Shown piece by piece: positions 26,398-35,165 of a stretch of DNA of 64,000 nucleotides; position 1 is the first letter of the stretch; each line of letters begins with the position of its first letter. The position numbers and the translations under genes were made by a program. Location of the stretch: assembly GCF_040655735.1 (NCBI RefSeq), contig NZ_JBFAKK010000001.1, positions 744,001 to 808,000 of the forward strand. Direction: 5' to 3'. Origin of the DNA: Phytomonospora sp040655735. GTDB lineage: Bacteria > Actinomycetota > Actinomycetes > Mycobacteriales > Micromonosporaceae. The notes under the pieces were generated by a model, which did no database searches, was not told where the DNA came from, and worked only from the letters and a program-made list of their open reading frames with translations.

Positions 26398-27230
26398 GTA
26401 ACACGGCCAAAGCCGAACCCGGTCCGCGCTCGCGGACCGGGTTCACGCCCCGGCAGCGCCGCAAGGTCGGCATCGGCGGGCAGTACGTCGCGCTCGTCGC
26501 CGTCGCGATCCTCGCGATCACGATGGTCGACTGGGAGCGCATCCAGGTCAACTTCTTCAACGTCGACATGCTCGGCGAGGTGTGGCCCGAGCTGTTCACC
26601 GTCGGCCTGGTCAACACCGTCATCTACACGGTCTCCGGTTACACCCTGGGCTTCCTGCTCGGCCTGCTGATCGCGGTCATGCGGCTGTCGGCGCTGCGGC
26701 TCAACCGGATCCTCGCGCACGGCTACATCGAGATCTTCCGCGGCGTTCCGGCGCTGCTGGTGTTCCTCATCCTCGCCTTCGGTCTTCCGATCGCGATGCC
26801 CGGCCGTGAGCTGCCGTTCCCGCCGTTCGGCACGGTCGCGCTCGCGCTCGGCCTGGTCTCGGCCGCCTACATGGCGGAGACCTTCCGGGCGGGCATCCAG
26901 GCCGTCCCGAAGGGACAGGTCGAGGCCGCCCGCTCGCTGGGCATGTCGGCGCCCCGGGCGATGATCACGATCGTGCTGCCGCAGGCGATCCGGATCGTGA
27001 TCCCGCCGCTGACCAACGAGCTGATCCTGCTGTTCAAGGACTCCTCGCTGGTGTTCGCCATCGGGATCACGGCGGGCACCGCCGACCTGTCCAAGATCGG
27101 CAACGACCTGGCCACCGAGCACAGCAACTCGACACCGTTCGTGCTGGCCGGCCTGACCTACCTGCTGATCACGATCCCGCTGGGCTATCTCGTCCGGCGG
27201 CTGGAAGCCCGACAGGCGAAGGCGAGGTGA
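26394..27230 (+). CDS. Amino acid ABC transporter permease, HisM/GlnP family
   Basis: The 278-residue inner-membrane permease has the His/Glu/Gln-type core: a conserved GLVNTVIYTVSGYTLGFLLG helix, YIEIFRGVPALLVF, then the EAA loop EAARSLGMSAPRAMITIVLPQAIRIVIPP. The ATG overlaps the binding-protein stop as ATGA. It probably acts as a homodimer with the ATPase downstream. The substrate is not predictable beyond polar amino acids. Confidence 0.94.
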   Translation: MSNTAKAEPGPRSRTGFTPRQRRKVGIGGQYVALVAVAILAITMVDWERIQVNFFNVDMLGEVWPELFTVGLVNTVIYTVSGYTLGFLLGLLIAVMRLSALRLNRILAHGYIEIFRGVPALLVFLILAFGLPIAMPGRELPFPPFGTVALALGLVSAAYMAETFRAGIQAVPKGQVEAARSLGMSAPRAMITIVLPQAIRIVIPPLTNELILLFKDSSLVFAIGITAGTADLSKIGNDLATEHSNSTPFVLAGLTYLLITIPLGYLVRRLEARQAKAR

Positions 27231-28075
27231 CGGGGGCGATGAGCGAGAACCAGAACCCCGAGCCGGCCACGGAGGCGGCCGCGGAGCACGAGTCCGAGGT
27301 CCCCGCCGAGCACGGCTACGAGCCCGCCGGACGGGCCATGGTCAGCATCCGGGGGCTGCACAAGTCCTTCGGGGATCTCCAGGTCCTCAAGGGCATCGAC
27401 GTCGAGGTCAAGGCCGGCGAGGTCGTGTGCGTGATCGGCCCGTCGGGTTCGGGGAAGTCGACGCTGCTGCGCTGCGTGAACCTCCTCGAACAGCCCAGCG
27501 CGGGCGAGATCGAGGTCGACGGGGTCGTGCTGACCGACCGCGACTGCGATCTCGACCGGGCCCGCCGCCGCATCGGCATGGTGTTCCAGCAGTTCAACCT
27601 CTTCCCGCACCTCAACGTGCTGGAGAACGTCACGGTCGCGCTGCGCAAGGTCCTCAAGGTCGACAAGGCGACCGCGCGCAAGACCGCGCGGGAGCAGCTG
27701 GCCTCGGTCGGTGTCGGCGAGAAGGCCGAGGAGTTCCCGGCCCGCCTCTCCGGCGGCCAGCAGCAGCGTGTGGCGATCGCCCGTGCGCTGGCGATGAAGC
27801 CGCACCTGATGCTCTTCGACGAGCCCACGTCGGCGCTCGACCCCGAGCTCGTCGGCGACGTGCTCACGGTCATGCGCGACCTGGCCGAGTCGGGCATGAC
27901 CATGCTCGTGGTCACCCACGAGATGGGCTTCGCCCGCGAGGTCGCCGACCGGGTGATCTTCATGGACGGTGGTGTCATCGTCGAGCAGGGCACGCCCGCG
28001 CAGGTCATCGGGGATCCGCAGCACGAGCGGACCCGCACCTTCCTGCACCGGGTGCTGCACCCCATCGACGACTGA
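27227..28075 (+). CDS. Amino acid ABC transporter ATP-binding protein, GlnQ type
   Basis: The 282-residue ATPase has Walker A GPSGSGKST, Q-loop VFQQFNLFPHLNVLENV, signature LSGGQQQRVAIA, Walker B LMLFDEPTSALDPEL and H-loop THEMGFAREVADR. All are diagnostic of the polar amino acid uptake subfamily. An acidic Glu/Ala-rich tail of about 35 residues precedes the domain, which is unusual. GTG 27227 overlaps the permease stop; ATG 27239 is an equally possible start. The operon is closed by a strong hairpin. Confidence 0.93.
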   Translation: MTGAMSENQNPEPATEAAAEHESEVPAEHGYEPAGRAMVSIRGLHKSFGDLQVLKGIDVEVKAGEVVCVIGPSGSGKSTLLRCVNLLEQPSAGEIEVDGVVLTDRDCDLDRARRRIGMVFQQFNLFPHLNVLENVTVALRKVLKVDKATARKTAREQLASVGVGEKAEEFPARLSGGQQQRVAIARALAMKPHLMLFDEPTSALDPELVGDVLTVMRDLAESGMTMLVVTHEMGFAREVADRVIFMDGGVIVEQGTPAQVIGDPQHERTRTFLHRVLHPIDD

Positions 28076-28079
28076 GCAG

Positions 28080-28124
28080 AACGGCGAAGCCCCCGACCCG
28101 CCACGGGCCGGGGGCTTCGCCGTT
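28080..28124. terminator. 16-bp bidirectional hairpin terminator
   Basis: AACGGCGAAGCCCCCG and CGGGGGCTTCGCCGTT form a perfect stem with a 13-nt loop between the convergent ABC importer and ABC-2 exporter genes. The stem ends in AA/TT on either side, so it can work in both directions. Confidence 0.85.
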
Positions 28125-28138
28125 TCCGCCGGCCGCCC

Positions 28139-29086
28139 CTAGTTGCTGACTCGCCGCACGGCCCAGGCTCCGGCGCCCACGACCAGTAGCGCGACACCGG
28201 CGAACAGCGCGGTCTCGGTGAGCTGGAAGCGCCAGAAGCGGTCGGCCGGATGGTAGGCGATGTAGAACGCGTCGATGCCCTGCGCGCGCATGCACTCCTC
28301 GGGTCCGCCGCAGTCGGGCTTGAACTGGGGCTCGACCTCGTTGCCGGCCGCGTCGAGGTAGGCGTGGTCGACCTGCCACGTGTCGCTCAGCGTCTGCTCG
28401 TCCTCGGTGGGCCCGTCCAAGCCGATCGACTCGGTCCGCCCGACCGGCTCGGCGTAGTGCTCGCGCAGGAATCCGCCGACACCGACGAGCAGCACGATGT
28501 AGAGCACGATCGTCACCACCATCGCTCCGAGCGTGTTGCGCAGCAGGAGTCCGGCCGTCGATCCGATCGCGAAGGCGAGGACGGTGTAGGCGGCCACGAC
28601 CAGGCCCTGCGTCTCGAACCCGGGTGTGCGGACCGGGCTGGAGGTCAGGTAGGCGAGCGGGTCGAAAGCCCAGGTCGCCACCAGTCCGAGCAACAGCATC
28701 CCCGCCAGCGCCGGCAGGGCTCCCACGGCGAGCTTCGTCGCCCACCAGCGGGTCCGGCCGATCGCCTGCGTCAACGCGAAGACGTGGGTGCCGCGCTCGA
28801 TCTCGCGGGCGAAGAGCGGGCCGCCGACGAAGGCGCCGACCACCGGCGGCAGCGCGAACAGCAGCAGGATCAGCGGCGTCTGAATGCCGCCGAAGGCCTC
28901 GTAGAACTCGTGGAGGGCGTTGGAGTCACAACCGGGCCCGGCTGTGGCGCAGCCGGCGATGCCGTGGTCGTCCATGTAGGACGTCGCGACCAGACGCAGG
29001 ACCGTCATCGCCGCCGCGATGGCGGCGCCGAGGCCCAGGGTGGCGAGAACGGTGAGGCGCTGCTGGCGCCAGGCGACCCAGATCAC
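28139..29086 (-). CDS. ABC-2 type transporter permease
   Basis: The 315-residue membrane protein begins MIWVAWRQQRL, as in many actinobacterial ABC-2 permeases. It shows about six hydrophobic helices, a central REIERGTHVFALTQAIGRTRWW cytoplasmic segment, and a large polar loop with two Cys (PDCGGPEECM) before the last helix. It is coupled to the ATPase gene (overlap at 29083-29086) and controlled by the YtrA-type regulator upstream. The cargo is unknown; such systems often respond to cell-envelope antibiotics. Confidence 0.87.
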   Translation of the reverse strand: MIWVAWRQQRLTVLATLGLGAAIAAAMTVLRLVATSYMDDHGIAGCATAGPGCDSNALHEFYEAFGGIQTPLILLLFALPPVVGAFVGGPLFAREIERGTHVFALTQAIGRTRWWATKLAVGALPALAGMLLLGLVATWAFDPLAYLTSSPVRTPGFETQGLVVAAYTVLAFAIGSTAGLLLRNTLGAMVVTIVLYIVLLVGVGGFLREHYAEPVGRTESIGLDGPTEDEQTLSDTWQVDHAYLDAAGNEVEPQFKPDCGGPEECMRAQGIDAFYIAYHPADRFWRFQLTETALFAGVALLVVGAGAWAVRRVSN

Positions 29087-29952
29087 GCCGCGCTCCTCTC
29101 ACCGTTGGCGCGCAGATACGAGAGCACGAGTTCCTCCAGGTTGGGCTGGTCGCTGTCCCAGTCGGGCAGGTCGACCGGTTCGGTCGTGCGCAGGAGTACG
29201 GTCGCCTGCCGCGGGGTCGTCCTCGCCTGGACCACCGTGTGCGGGCCGAAGTCCATCCCGCCGGCCGGCTTGGCGCCGATGAGGAGCCGGTGCCCGGCGA
29301 GCAGCTCGTCGACGTCGCCGGAGATCGCCACGGACCCGTCGACGATGAGGACGAGGTGGTCGCAGACCTCTTCGAGTTCGGCGAGGACGTGCGAGGAGAG
29401 CAGCACGGTCATGCCAGTCTCGGCGACTTCGGCCATCAGCGTGCGCATGACGTCCTCGCGGGCGAGCGGATCGAGGTCGGCGAGCGGTTCGTCGAGCATC
29501 AGCAGGCGGGGTCTGCGGCCCAGCGCGAGGGCGAGCGCGACTCGCGTGCGCTGGCCGCCCGACAGGCTCCCGATCTTGGCGTTGAGCGGTACACGCGCCT
29601 CGGCGATGAGCCCTTCGGCGTATTCCTGGTCCCAGCCGGTGTTGAGTTCGCGGCCCGCGCGCAGCATCTCGGCGACCGTGAAGGTCGGGTAGAGGGGCTT
29701 GTCCTGGCCGAGGAAGGCGAGGCCGTCGGGGCTTCCCCTGCCGTCGGGGGTGTTGCCGAAGACGGTGACCTCGCCTTCGGTCGGGCGCAGGAGCCCGGCG
29801 GCCAGCGCCATCAGCGTGCTCTTGCCGGCGCCGTTGGGGCCGACGAGGGCGGACACGCGGCCGGTCGGGAGCTGGAACGTGCAGTCGCGCAATCCCCATG
29901 CGCGCCGGTACTTCTTGCCCAGGGCTCGGGCTTCGAGAGCGTGTGTGCTCAC
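29083..29952 (-). CDS. ABC transporter ATP-binding protein, YtrB-like
   Basis: This protein of about 289 residues has Walker A GPNGAGKST, signature LSGGQRTRVALALAL, Walker B LLMLDEPLADLDP and switch His in LSSHVLAELEE. The C-terminal extension is typical of ABC-2 ATPases. GTG 29952 is chosen because GAAGGA lies upstream and the ATPase fold begins at once; the frame is open further up but overlaps the regulator. It is the middle gene of the GntR-ATPase-permease operon. Confidence 0.9.
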   Translation of the reverse strand: MSTHALEARALGKKYRRAWGLRDCTFQLPTGRVSALVGPNGAGKSTLMALAAGLLRPTEGEVTVFGNTPDGRGSPDGLAFLGQDKPLYPTFTVAEMLRAGRELNTGWDQEYAEGLIAEARVPLNAKIGSLSGGQRTRVALALALGRRPRLLMLDEPLADLDPLAREDVMRTLMAEVAETGMTVLLSSHVLAELEEVCDHLVLIVDGSVAISGDVDELLAGHRLLIGAKPAGGMDFGPHTVVQARTTPRQATVLLRTTEPVDLPDWDSDQPNLEELVLSYLRANGERSAA

Positions 29953-29974
29953 TGTGATCCTTCGTTCGAGGTGG

Positions 29975-30352
29975 TCAGTAGCGCTCGTCCAGCACGGACG
30001 TGACGAGCGCCTCGACGTCTTCGCGTTCGAGCCCTGCGGCCAGCGCGTCACCGACCCAGGAGTCGATGGCCGCGCGCAGCGGGCCGTCACTGGCGAGTTC
30101 GGGTTGGGCCAGCGAGCGCTTGACGAAGGTGCCGAGCCCCGGGCGGGGTTCGACGAGTCCTTCGCGTTCGAGCTCGCGGTAGGCCTTCAGGACCGTGTTC
30201 GGGTTGATCGCGGTGGCGGCCACGACCTCCCTGGCGGTCGGGAGACGATCACCCGGCGCCAGCATGCCCAGCCGGAGTGCGTGCCGCACCTGGTGGACGA
30301 GCTGGAGGTAGGTGCTGACTCCCGAGCGCCGGTCGATCCGGAACTCGATCAT
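29975..30352 (-). CDS. GntR family regulator, YtrA subfamily
   Basis: The 125-residue protein has a GntR winged helix (YLQLVHQVRHALRLGMLAPGDRLPTAREVVAATAINPNTVLKAYRELE) and only a short helical C-terminus. That layout defines the YtrA subfamily, which controls linked ABC exporters. It is the first gene of the operon. A CACTA-N6-TAGTG palindrome lies 15 bp upstream of the start and is the probable autoregulatory operator. Confidence 0.93.
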   Translation of the reverse strand: MIEFRIDRRSGVSTYLQLVHQVRHALRLGMLAPGDRLPTAREVVAATAINPNTVLKAYRELEREGLVEPRPGLGTFVKRSLAQPELASDGPLRAAIDSWVGDALAAGLEREDVEALVTSVLDERY

Positions 30353-30367
30353 GCGTCACCACCCTTT

Positions 30368-30383
30368 CACTAGTTGAGTAGTG
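30368..30383. promoter_or_regulatory. Probable operator of the YtrA-type regulator
   Basis: CACTA-GTTGAG-TAGTG is a 5-6-5 inverted repeat just upstream of the regulator's ribosome site. GntR/YtrA operators are short palindromes in this position. The role is inferred from location only. Confidence 0.6.
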
Positions 30384-30448
30384 GAAGCATGATGCCTGAG
30401 GCTAGCCAGTGGATTCGCGGCGGGGCAATGGGGAGGGCTACACCCCCG

Positions 30449-33205
30449 CTACCCCCAGGAGAGCCGGAGCGCGGTGGTGGCGTCCATGGGGGAGGCGCCC
30501 CGGCGCGCGGCCAGCAGGAGCGCGCCCTCTGGGGCCCGGGTGTAGACGGCAGGGGTCTCGGCCACCCACCTGCTCCACGATCGCGCGAAGAGATCGGCTC
30601 GCCTGCGGTGGTCGGCGAGTGCCGAGGGCACCGCGTGATGGACGACGGCGTGCTCGGCCCGCCAGCGGTGCGGACGGGGCCATCCTCGCCTCATCCGTGC
30701 GAAGGGGCCGGGGCCGGGATCGTCGACGACATAGCGCGCGACGAGGTAGCGGGGGTCGCTGAGCGGCGACAGGACCTCGTCGAGGGCAGTGGCGAACAGG
30801 GCGGAGTCCTCGGTGGACACCTCGCGGAGAACCGCGCGCCAGGCACCGCCCTCGTCGGGAGCCAGGTCGACGGCCTCGGCTCCGCGTGCGATGAGTTTCG
30901 CCCGGTGCAGCGCCTCGGCCGTGGCGTAGGCCATCGCGGCGACATCCCCGCCGGAGACGGCCGCGTCGTGGAGGGCACGCCCGGCACGGCCCGCGCGTCC
31001 GGCATCGATCCCGAGCGCCATGAGCGCCATGCCGGCGAACACGGCGCCCGCCGGAATCAGGCCGAACGCGAACATCGCGATGGCGGCCAGGGCGAGCGCG
31101 GGGACGAGGATCCCGCGGCTCTTGGCGGCTTTCGACATCCCGCTGGGGGTGAGCACCGAGCGCGGTGGAAAGGCCGCGCTCAGACTCGGGCGGGTGCCGC
31201 CGACGATGCGCACCGCGTGCGCCACCCGGTCGTCGAATGGCTCGCCGACCCGCCACAGCGCGCGCGTGCGGTCCCGGTCGGCGGCGCGGGCGGCCATCTC
31301 GGCGTTGAACGCGTCGAACGCGGCCGGGGGAGGAGGCGCGTACGGCGAGAGGCGGGCATCCACATGGGACACTCCCGCCATGACGTCGCCGTTCTCGGTG
31401 ACGCCGAAGTACCCGTCGTGCTTGCGGACGAAGCGTTCGTAGTCGGCGGCGCCCTTCGGGTGGTCCTCGGCGACGCACACCACCGACCACGTGTGCGCGA
31501 CCTTCTCCGGCCACCGCGGATCGAGGCGCAGAGCACGGCCCCGCAGCTGGACCACCGCGGTCCCGGTCGTGGCCTCGGTCAGGTCCACCAGCGTGTTGAC
31601 CCCCTTGGCGTCCCAGCCTTCGCCGAGCATCGCGCGCGTGCCGACCAGCACCCGGGCACCGCCCTCCTCGAAGAACCGCGTCACCAGGGGCATCCACCGC
31701 CGGGAGGACCAGCTTCCGGTCACGGCGGTGATCTCGCCGTCCCCGAGCGGATCGAGCCGCAGGTCCGGGGCGACCCGAGCGGCGAACTCCGAGAACGCCG
31801 CCGCGACCTCCCTCGGCGCGGCCACCGACCGCCCGGTGACCAGCATGGGCTTCGCCCACGGCAGTCCGGCGAGGACCCGCAGCGCCAGCCGCGCCGAGCC
31901 GGCGTCCTCGTCGAGCACGCCGATCAGGCGCGACGGCAGCGTCGCCCGAGCCTGCTCGTGATCGCAGACCACGACCGCGCGCAGACGGTCGCCGAGGACG
32001 TCCCATTCGGCGGTGAGGATGTCGCGCACCGCCCCCGTCTTGGCCGCGCTGCGAGCGATGACCCGGTCGACGGGCGAGCGTCCGCTCCGGATGCCCTGCG
32101 CCGTCATCTGGTAGCCGAGCCCCGGCAGTGCCCGTTTGACCGCGTCGAGGGCGTGCTTGTCGCGCAGGTCAGCGCTGCGGCCGAGGAAATGCCGCGCGTA
32201 GGGGTGCAGCAACCGCATCCAGTCGTCGGCGTCGGGCTCCCGGCGGTGCGCCTCGTGCGGCCGGGCGCCCTCGGGCAGGGCGAGCAGGCCCGCGTGATGG
32301 AAGCGAAGCGCGGCGTCGGCGATCTCCGGCCGCTCGCGCGCGAAGCGGTGCCAGGGGATCGCCGACCCCTCGGCCGCCCGGTGCGAGCGCCGCACCACAT
32401 AGGAGTCGAGCCAGGGAAGGAAGCCGACCGTGGCGAAGGCGGGGTCGACGAGGTCGGCGGTGAGCTCGCCGAAACGCTCGGACTGGGCCGACAGCCACGC
32501 CCGCTCGCGATCGGTCGGCGTGGTGAACCAGGCCAGCTCCGCGTAAGGCGCCAGCCGTCCCTCGCGGACCACCGCGGGAATCGACGGGCCGGACACCACC
32601 TCCCCGAACAGCTTGGCCACCAGCGCCGACTCGGCCGGTGTCAGCGCCGTCGGAGGTGTCGCGGTCAGCCCGATGACCGCGGCGTCCGGGAGCTCGTCGA
32701 GCACCTCGGCGAGCAGTTCGCCCCACACGTCGAGCAGGTGATGGCACTCGTCGAGGATCAGCGTCACCGGGCGCGCGGCCAGCGCGGCGACCAGCTCGCG
32801 GCCCTGGGCGCGCAGGCGATCGATGTGCGAGGGCCGCTGCGCGCCGTCCGGGTCGACCTCGGCTTCCGGGTCGAAGGTGGCCAGCGACTGGTAGGTCAGG
32901 GCGGTGAACACCGATTTCAGCCCTCGGTCGGCCGAGGCCGGGGGCGGGGTGGGACCGAGCCGGCTCCACTCGGCCAGCCACTGGCCCTGGATGGCGGTGT
33001 TGGGACCGAAGGCCACGATCGGGCGCCCGAGCCGCCGGGCGGCCTCGATTCCGACGAGGGTCTTGCCCGCCCCCGGGGGCAGCACCAGCCACGCGCGCCG
33101 GGACTCGCCGCGCAGCTTGGCGGCGAGGCCGTCGAGGGCGCTGACCTGGTGCGGGTGGAGCGTGTGGCCCGGGCGGACCGCGGCGAGGAGTCCGGCCGCG
33201 TTCAC
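30449..33205 (-). CDS. SF2 DEAD/DEAH-type helicase with a C-terminal transmembrane hairpin
   Basis: The 918-residue protein has SF2 motifs: Walker A PPGAGKT (43-49), DECHH (152-156), TATPP (181-185), and a second RecA-like domain ending in QLRGRALRLD (553-562). These resemble the helicase parts of restriction enzymes and XPB/UvrB-like translocases. Unusually, residues about 699-733 form one long or two short hydrophobic helices (VPALALAAIAMFAFG / AVFAGMALMALG), followed by 185 mostly charged residues. The GTG start overlaps the stop of a methyltransferase gene. No nuclease motif is seen. Function is unknown; a defence or envelope-linked nucleic-acid role is only a guess. Confidence 0.85.
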   Translation of the reverse strand: MNAAGLLAAVRPGHTLHPHQVSALDGLAAKLRGESRRAWLVLPPGAGKTLVGIEAARRLGRPIVAFGPNTAIQGQWLAEWSRLGPTPPPASADRGLKSVFTALTYQSLATFDPEAEVDPDGAQRPSHIDRLRAQGRELVAALAARPVTLILDECHHLLDVWGELLAEVLDELPDAAVIGLTATPPTALTPAESALVAKLFGEVVSGPSIPAVVREGRLAPYAELAWFTTPTDRERAWLSAQSERFGELTADLVDPAFATVGFLPWLDSYVVRRSHRAAEGSAIPWHRFARERPEIADAALRFHHAGLLALPEGARPHEAHRREPDADDWMRLLHPYARHFLGRSADLRDKHALDAVKRALPGLGYQMTAQGIRSGRSPVDRVIARSAAKTGAVRDILTAEWDVLGDRLRAVVVCDHEQARATLPSRLIGVLDEDAGSARLALRVLAGLPWAKPMLVTGRSVAAPREVAAAFSEFAARVAPDLRLDPLGDGEITAVTGSWSSRRWMPLVTRFFEEGGARVLVGTRAMLGEGWDAKGVNTLVDLTEATTGTAVVQLRGRALRLDPRWPEKVAHTWSVVCVAEDHPKGAADYERFVRKHDGYFGVTENGDVMAGVSHVDARLSPYAPPPPAAFDAFNAEMAARAADRDRTRALWRVGEPFDDRVAHAVRIVGGTRPSLSAAFPPRSVLTPSGMSKAAKSRGILVPALALAAIAMFAFGLIPAGAVFAGMALMALGIDAGRAGRAGRALHDAAVSGGDVAAMAYATAEALHRAKLIARGAEAVDLAPDEGGAWRAVLREVSTEDSALFATALDEVLSPLSDPRYLVARYVVDDPGPGPFARMRRGWPRPHRWRAEHAVVHHAVPSALADHRRRADLFARSWSRWVAETPAVYTRAPEGALLLAARRGASPMDATTALRLSWG

Positions 33206-34077
33206 CTGGACGGTCGTCGTCCGATGTGGAGGGTCCGGGCGTCGAGGCGGAACAGGTCCTCCCGCCGGCCGAGCCAGGCCTCGTCGGCGGGATCGAGAAG
33301 ACGGTCCCAGGCGGCCTGGTCGACGGCGTCGAGATCGTCGTAGCTGTGGCCCACCATGCGGGTGAGTGTGCGCAGGACCCGTTCGCGCTCGGCGTCGGCG
33401 AGCGGTGCCGGCAGGTCGGTGAGCACCGTCCGGCTGGTGACCTCGACCAGTCCCGCCTCGCGCAGCGCGACCGGCCAGTCGTACCTCATGCGCACGTGGT
33501 GCGCGACGCGCCGGTAGCGCCGGTGCGTCGCGGCGTGCAGTCCGTCTTCGAGTCCGGGCTCGCCGACACCGAGGTCGTATGGCAGGAAGCGCGGCTTCAG
33601 GCCCCCTTCGGACAGCACGAGCCGTCCCCCCGGTGCCAGCAGCGCGGCCAGTGTGCCGACGGCCGCCTGGCCGTCGGAGGCGTGGTGGACGGCGTTGCGC
33701 GCCCAGATCAGGTCGGCCTCCCCGCCGACGGCCTCGCGCAGTACGGCCGGATCGTCCTCGAAGGATCCGGTCGCGAACCGCACACCGGGAAGGCGTTCGG
33801 TGACCGGCGCGTACATCGCGGCGTCCCGGTCGACACCGACGACCGTCAGCTCCGGCGACCGCGCGGCGAACGCGGCGGCCATGCCCGCACCGCCACAGGC
33901 GAAGTCGACGGCGAGCCGGTCATCCGGCCGGACCAGCAGCGCGGCGACCTCGGCGTACCAGGCGGCGTCGTCCTCGGCGGCCTGGACGAGGCGCTCGGCC
34001 TCACCGAGCCAGTCGATCTCTTCCTTGGCCTCCACCGGTTCGTGGGAGTGGCCGTCGCCGTGTCGTTGGTGGGACAT
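33202..34077 (-). CDS. Class I SAM-dependent methyltransferase
   Basis: The 291-residue protein has a SAM-binding fold: motif I VDFACGGAGMAAAFAA, motif II VVGVDRDAAM, and the later LLAPGGRLVLSEGG. It resembles small-molecule (UbiE/Methyltransf_25) enzymes and has no NPPY-type DNA methyltransferase motif. The N-terminus is His-rich. It is translationally coupled to the membrane-linked helicase downstream (GTGA overlap), so they are one transcript. The substrate is unknown. Confidence 0.85.
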   Translation of the reverse strand: MSHQRHGDGHSHEPVEAKEEIDWLGEAERLVQAAEDDAAWYAEVAALLVRPDDRLAVDFACGGAGMAAAFAARSPELTVVGVDRDAAMYAPVTERLPGVRFATGSFEDDPAVLREAVGGEADLIWARNAVHHASDGQAAVGTLAALLAPGGRLVLSEGGLKPRFLPYDLGVGEPGLEDGLHAATHRRYRRVAHHVRMRYDWPVALREAGLVEVTSRTVLTDLPAPLADAERERVLRTLTRMVGHSYDDLDAVDQAAWDRLLDPADEAWLGRREDLFRLDARTLHIGRRPSR

Positions 34078-34107
34078 CGCGCTCCTCTCGTGACCCGCGC
34101 CACGAGC

Positions 34108-35064
34108 CTAGCGGCCGGCGGCCCGCGCGTCGGTGAGCCGACGGTGCCGTCCCGGCGCGACGCCGAACTCCCGCTTGAACGCCGTCGCGAAGGCGAACTC
34201 CGAGCGGTAGCCGACTCTCGCGGCCACCGCGCTCAGGGGCGCGTCGCTCTCCCGCAGCAGCCGAGCGGCCGTCGTCATCCTCCACCACGTCAGGTAGGAC
34301 AGCGGCGGCTGACCGGTCAAGGCGGTGAAGCGGCGGGCGAACGCAGCCCGCGACAGACCCGCGACCGCCCCCAGCGTCTCGACCGTCCACGGCCGGGCCG
34401 GTTCGCGGTGGACGGCGCTCAGCGCCGAGGTGACCGCCGGGTCGGCGAGCGCGGCGGGCCAGCCCGCCCCGGACTCGGCGCGCTCGTCGAACCAGGCCCG
34501 CAGGATGTAGAGCAGCAGCGTGTCGAGCAGGGCGGGGATGAGGGCGTCAGCGCCCGGACGCTCCCGTCCGATCTCGGCGCCGAGGAGGTCGACGGCGGCC
34601 CGCAGTTCCGGGCGGTGGCCGACCCTCGCGGGCAGGTGCACGATCTCGGGGAGGCTGTCCAGCAGCGGGTGAGTGCGGCCTCGGTCGAGTTGATAGGCCC
34701 CGCACAGGGTGACCGTGGCCGCGGGATCATCGCCTCGGTCGAGGCCGACCGCCGGCGCGGCGTGCCGCTCCTCGAAGCGGGCGCCGTCCCGGGGATCGCA
34801 GGCCGGTTCGGCCAGGACCGAACCGGGGCTGTCGGCGAGGCCGTGTCCTGATCCGTGCGGGAGGAACAGGACGTCGCCGGTGTTCAGCGGCACGGGCTCG
34901 CCCTCACGGGGGACGAGCCAGCAGGAGCCCTGCAACACGACCTGGAAGCCCGCGGAGCCCGGTACGGTCATGAAGCGCTGGCCCCATGGGGCATGCCACC
35001 GCACCCGGGCCGAGCGGGGTTCCCCGGCGCGCATCACGGTGATGACGTCGCTGAGCGGATCCAT
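34108..35064 (-). CDS. AraC family transcriptional regulator with cupin domain
   Basis: The 318-residue protein has an N-terminal AraC-type cupin (MDPLSDVITVMRAGEP, then GDVLFLPHGSGH) and two C-terminal AraC HTH motifs (ETLGAVAGLSRAAFARRFTALTGQPPLSYL and AVAARVGYRSEFAFATAFKREFGVAPG). These regulators usually sense a small molecule and control the divergent gene, here the NmrA-like/oxidoreductase pair. The ATG at 35064 is chosen because it starts the cupin; an upstream extension lacks domain character. Confidence 0.93.
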   Translation of the reverse strand: MDPLSDVITVMRAGEPRSARVRWHAPWGQRFMTVPGSAGFQVVLQGSCWLVPREGEPVPLNTGDVLFLPHGSGHGLADSPGSVLAEPACDPRDGARFEERHAAPAVGLDRGDDPAATVTLCGAYQLDRGRTHPLLDSLPEIVHLPARVGHRPELRAAVDLLGAEIGRERPGADALIPALLDTLLLYILRAWFDERAESGAGWPAALADPAVTSALSAVHREPARPWTVETLGAVAGLSRAAFARRFTALTGQPPLSYLTWWRMTTAARLLRESDAPLSAVAARVGYRSEFAFATAFKREFGVAPGRHRRLTDARAAGR

Positions 35065-35165
35065 CCGCCGAGCGTATCGTCCGGCGAGCACCTCGAAGAC
35101 GAACGCGTATGAAGGCGAGCGGTTTACGCATTGGCCGTCTGTCGAGGCGGTCATACGGTCGGTGC

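Noticed and set aside
30374..33343. 989-residue open frame on the plus strand opposite the SF2 helicase
   Set aside because: It is antisense to a protein with all SF2 motifs, and its product is Gly/Arg/His-rich with no domain. High GC keeps the opposite frame open.
33202..34077. Restriction-modification system from the methyltransferase and helicase
   Set aside because: The methyltransferase lacks DNA-MTase catalytic motifs such as NPPY or PCQ and no nuclease or specificity domain is seen.
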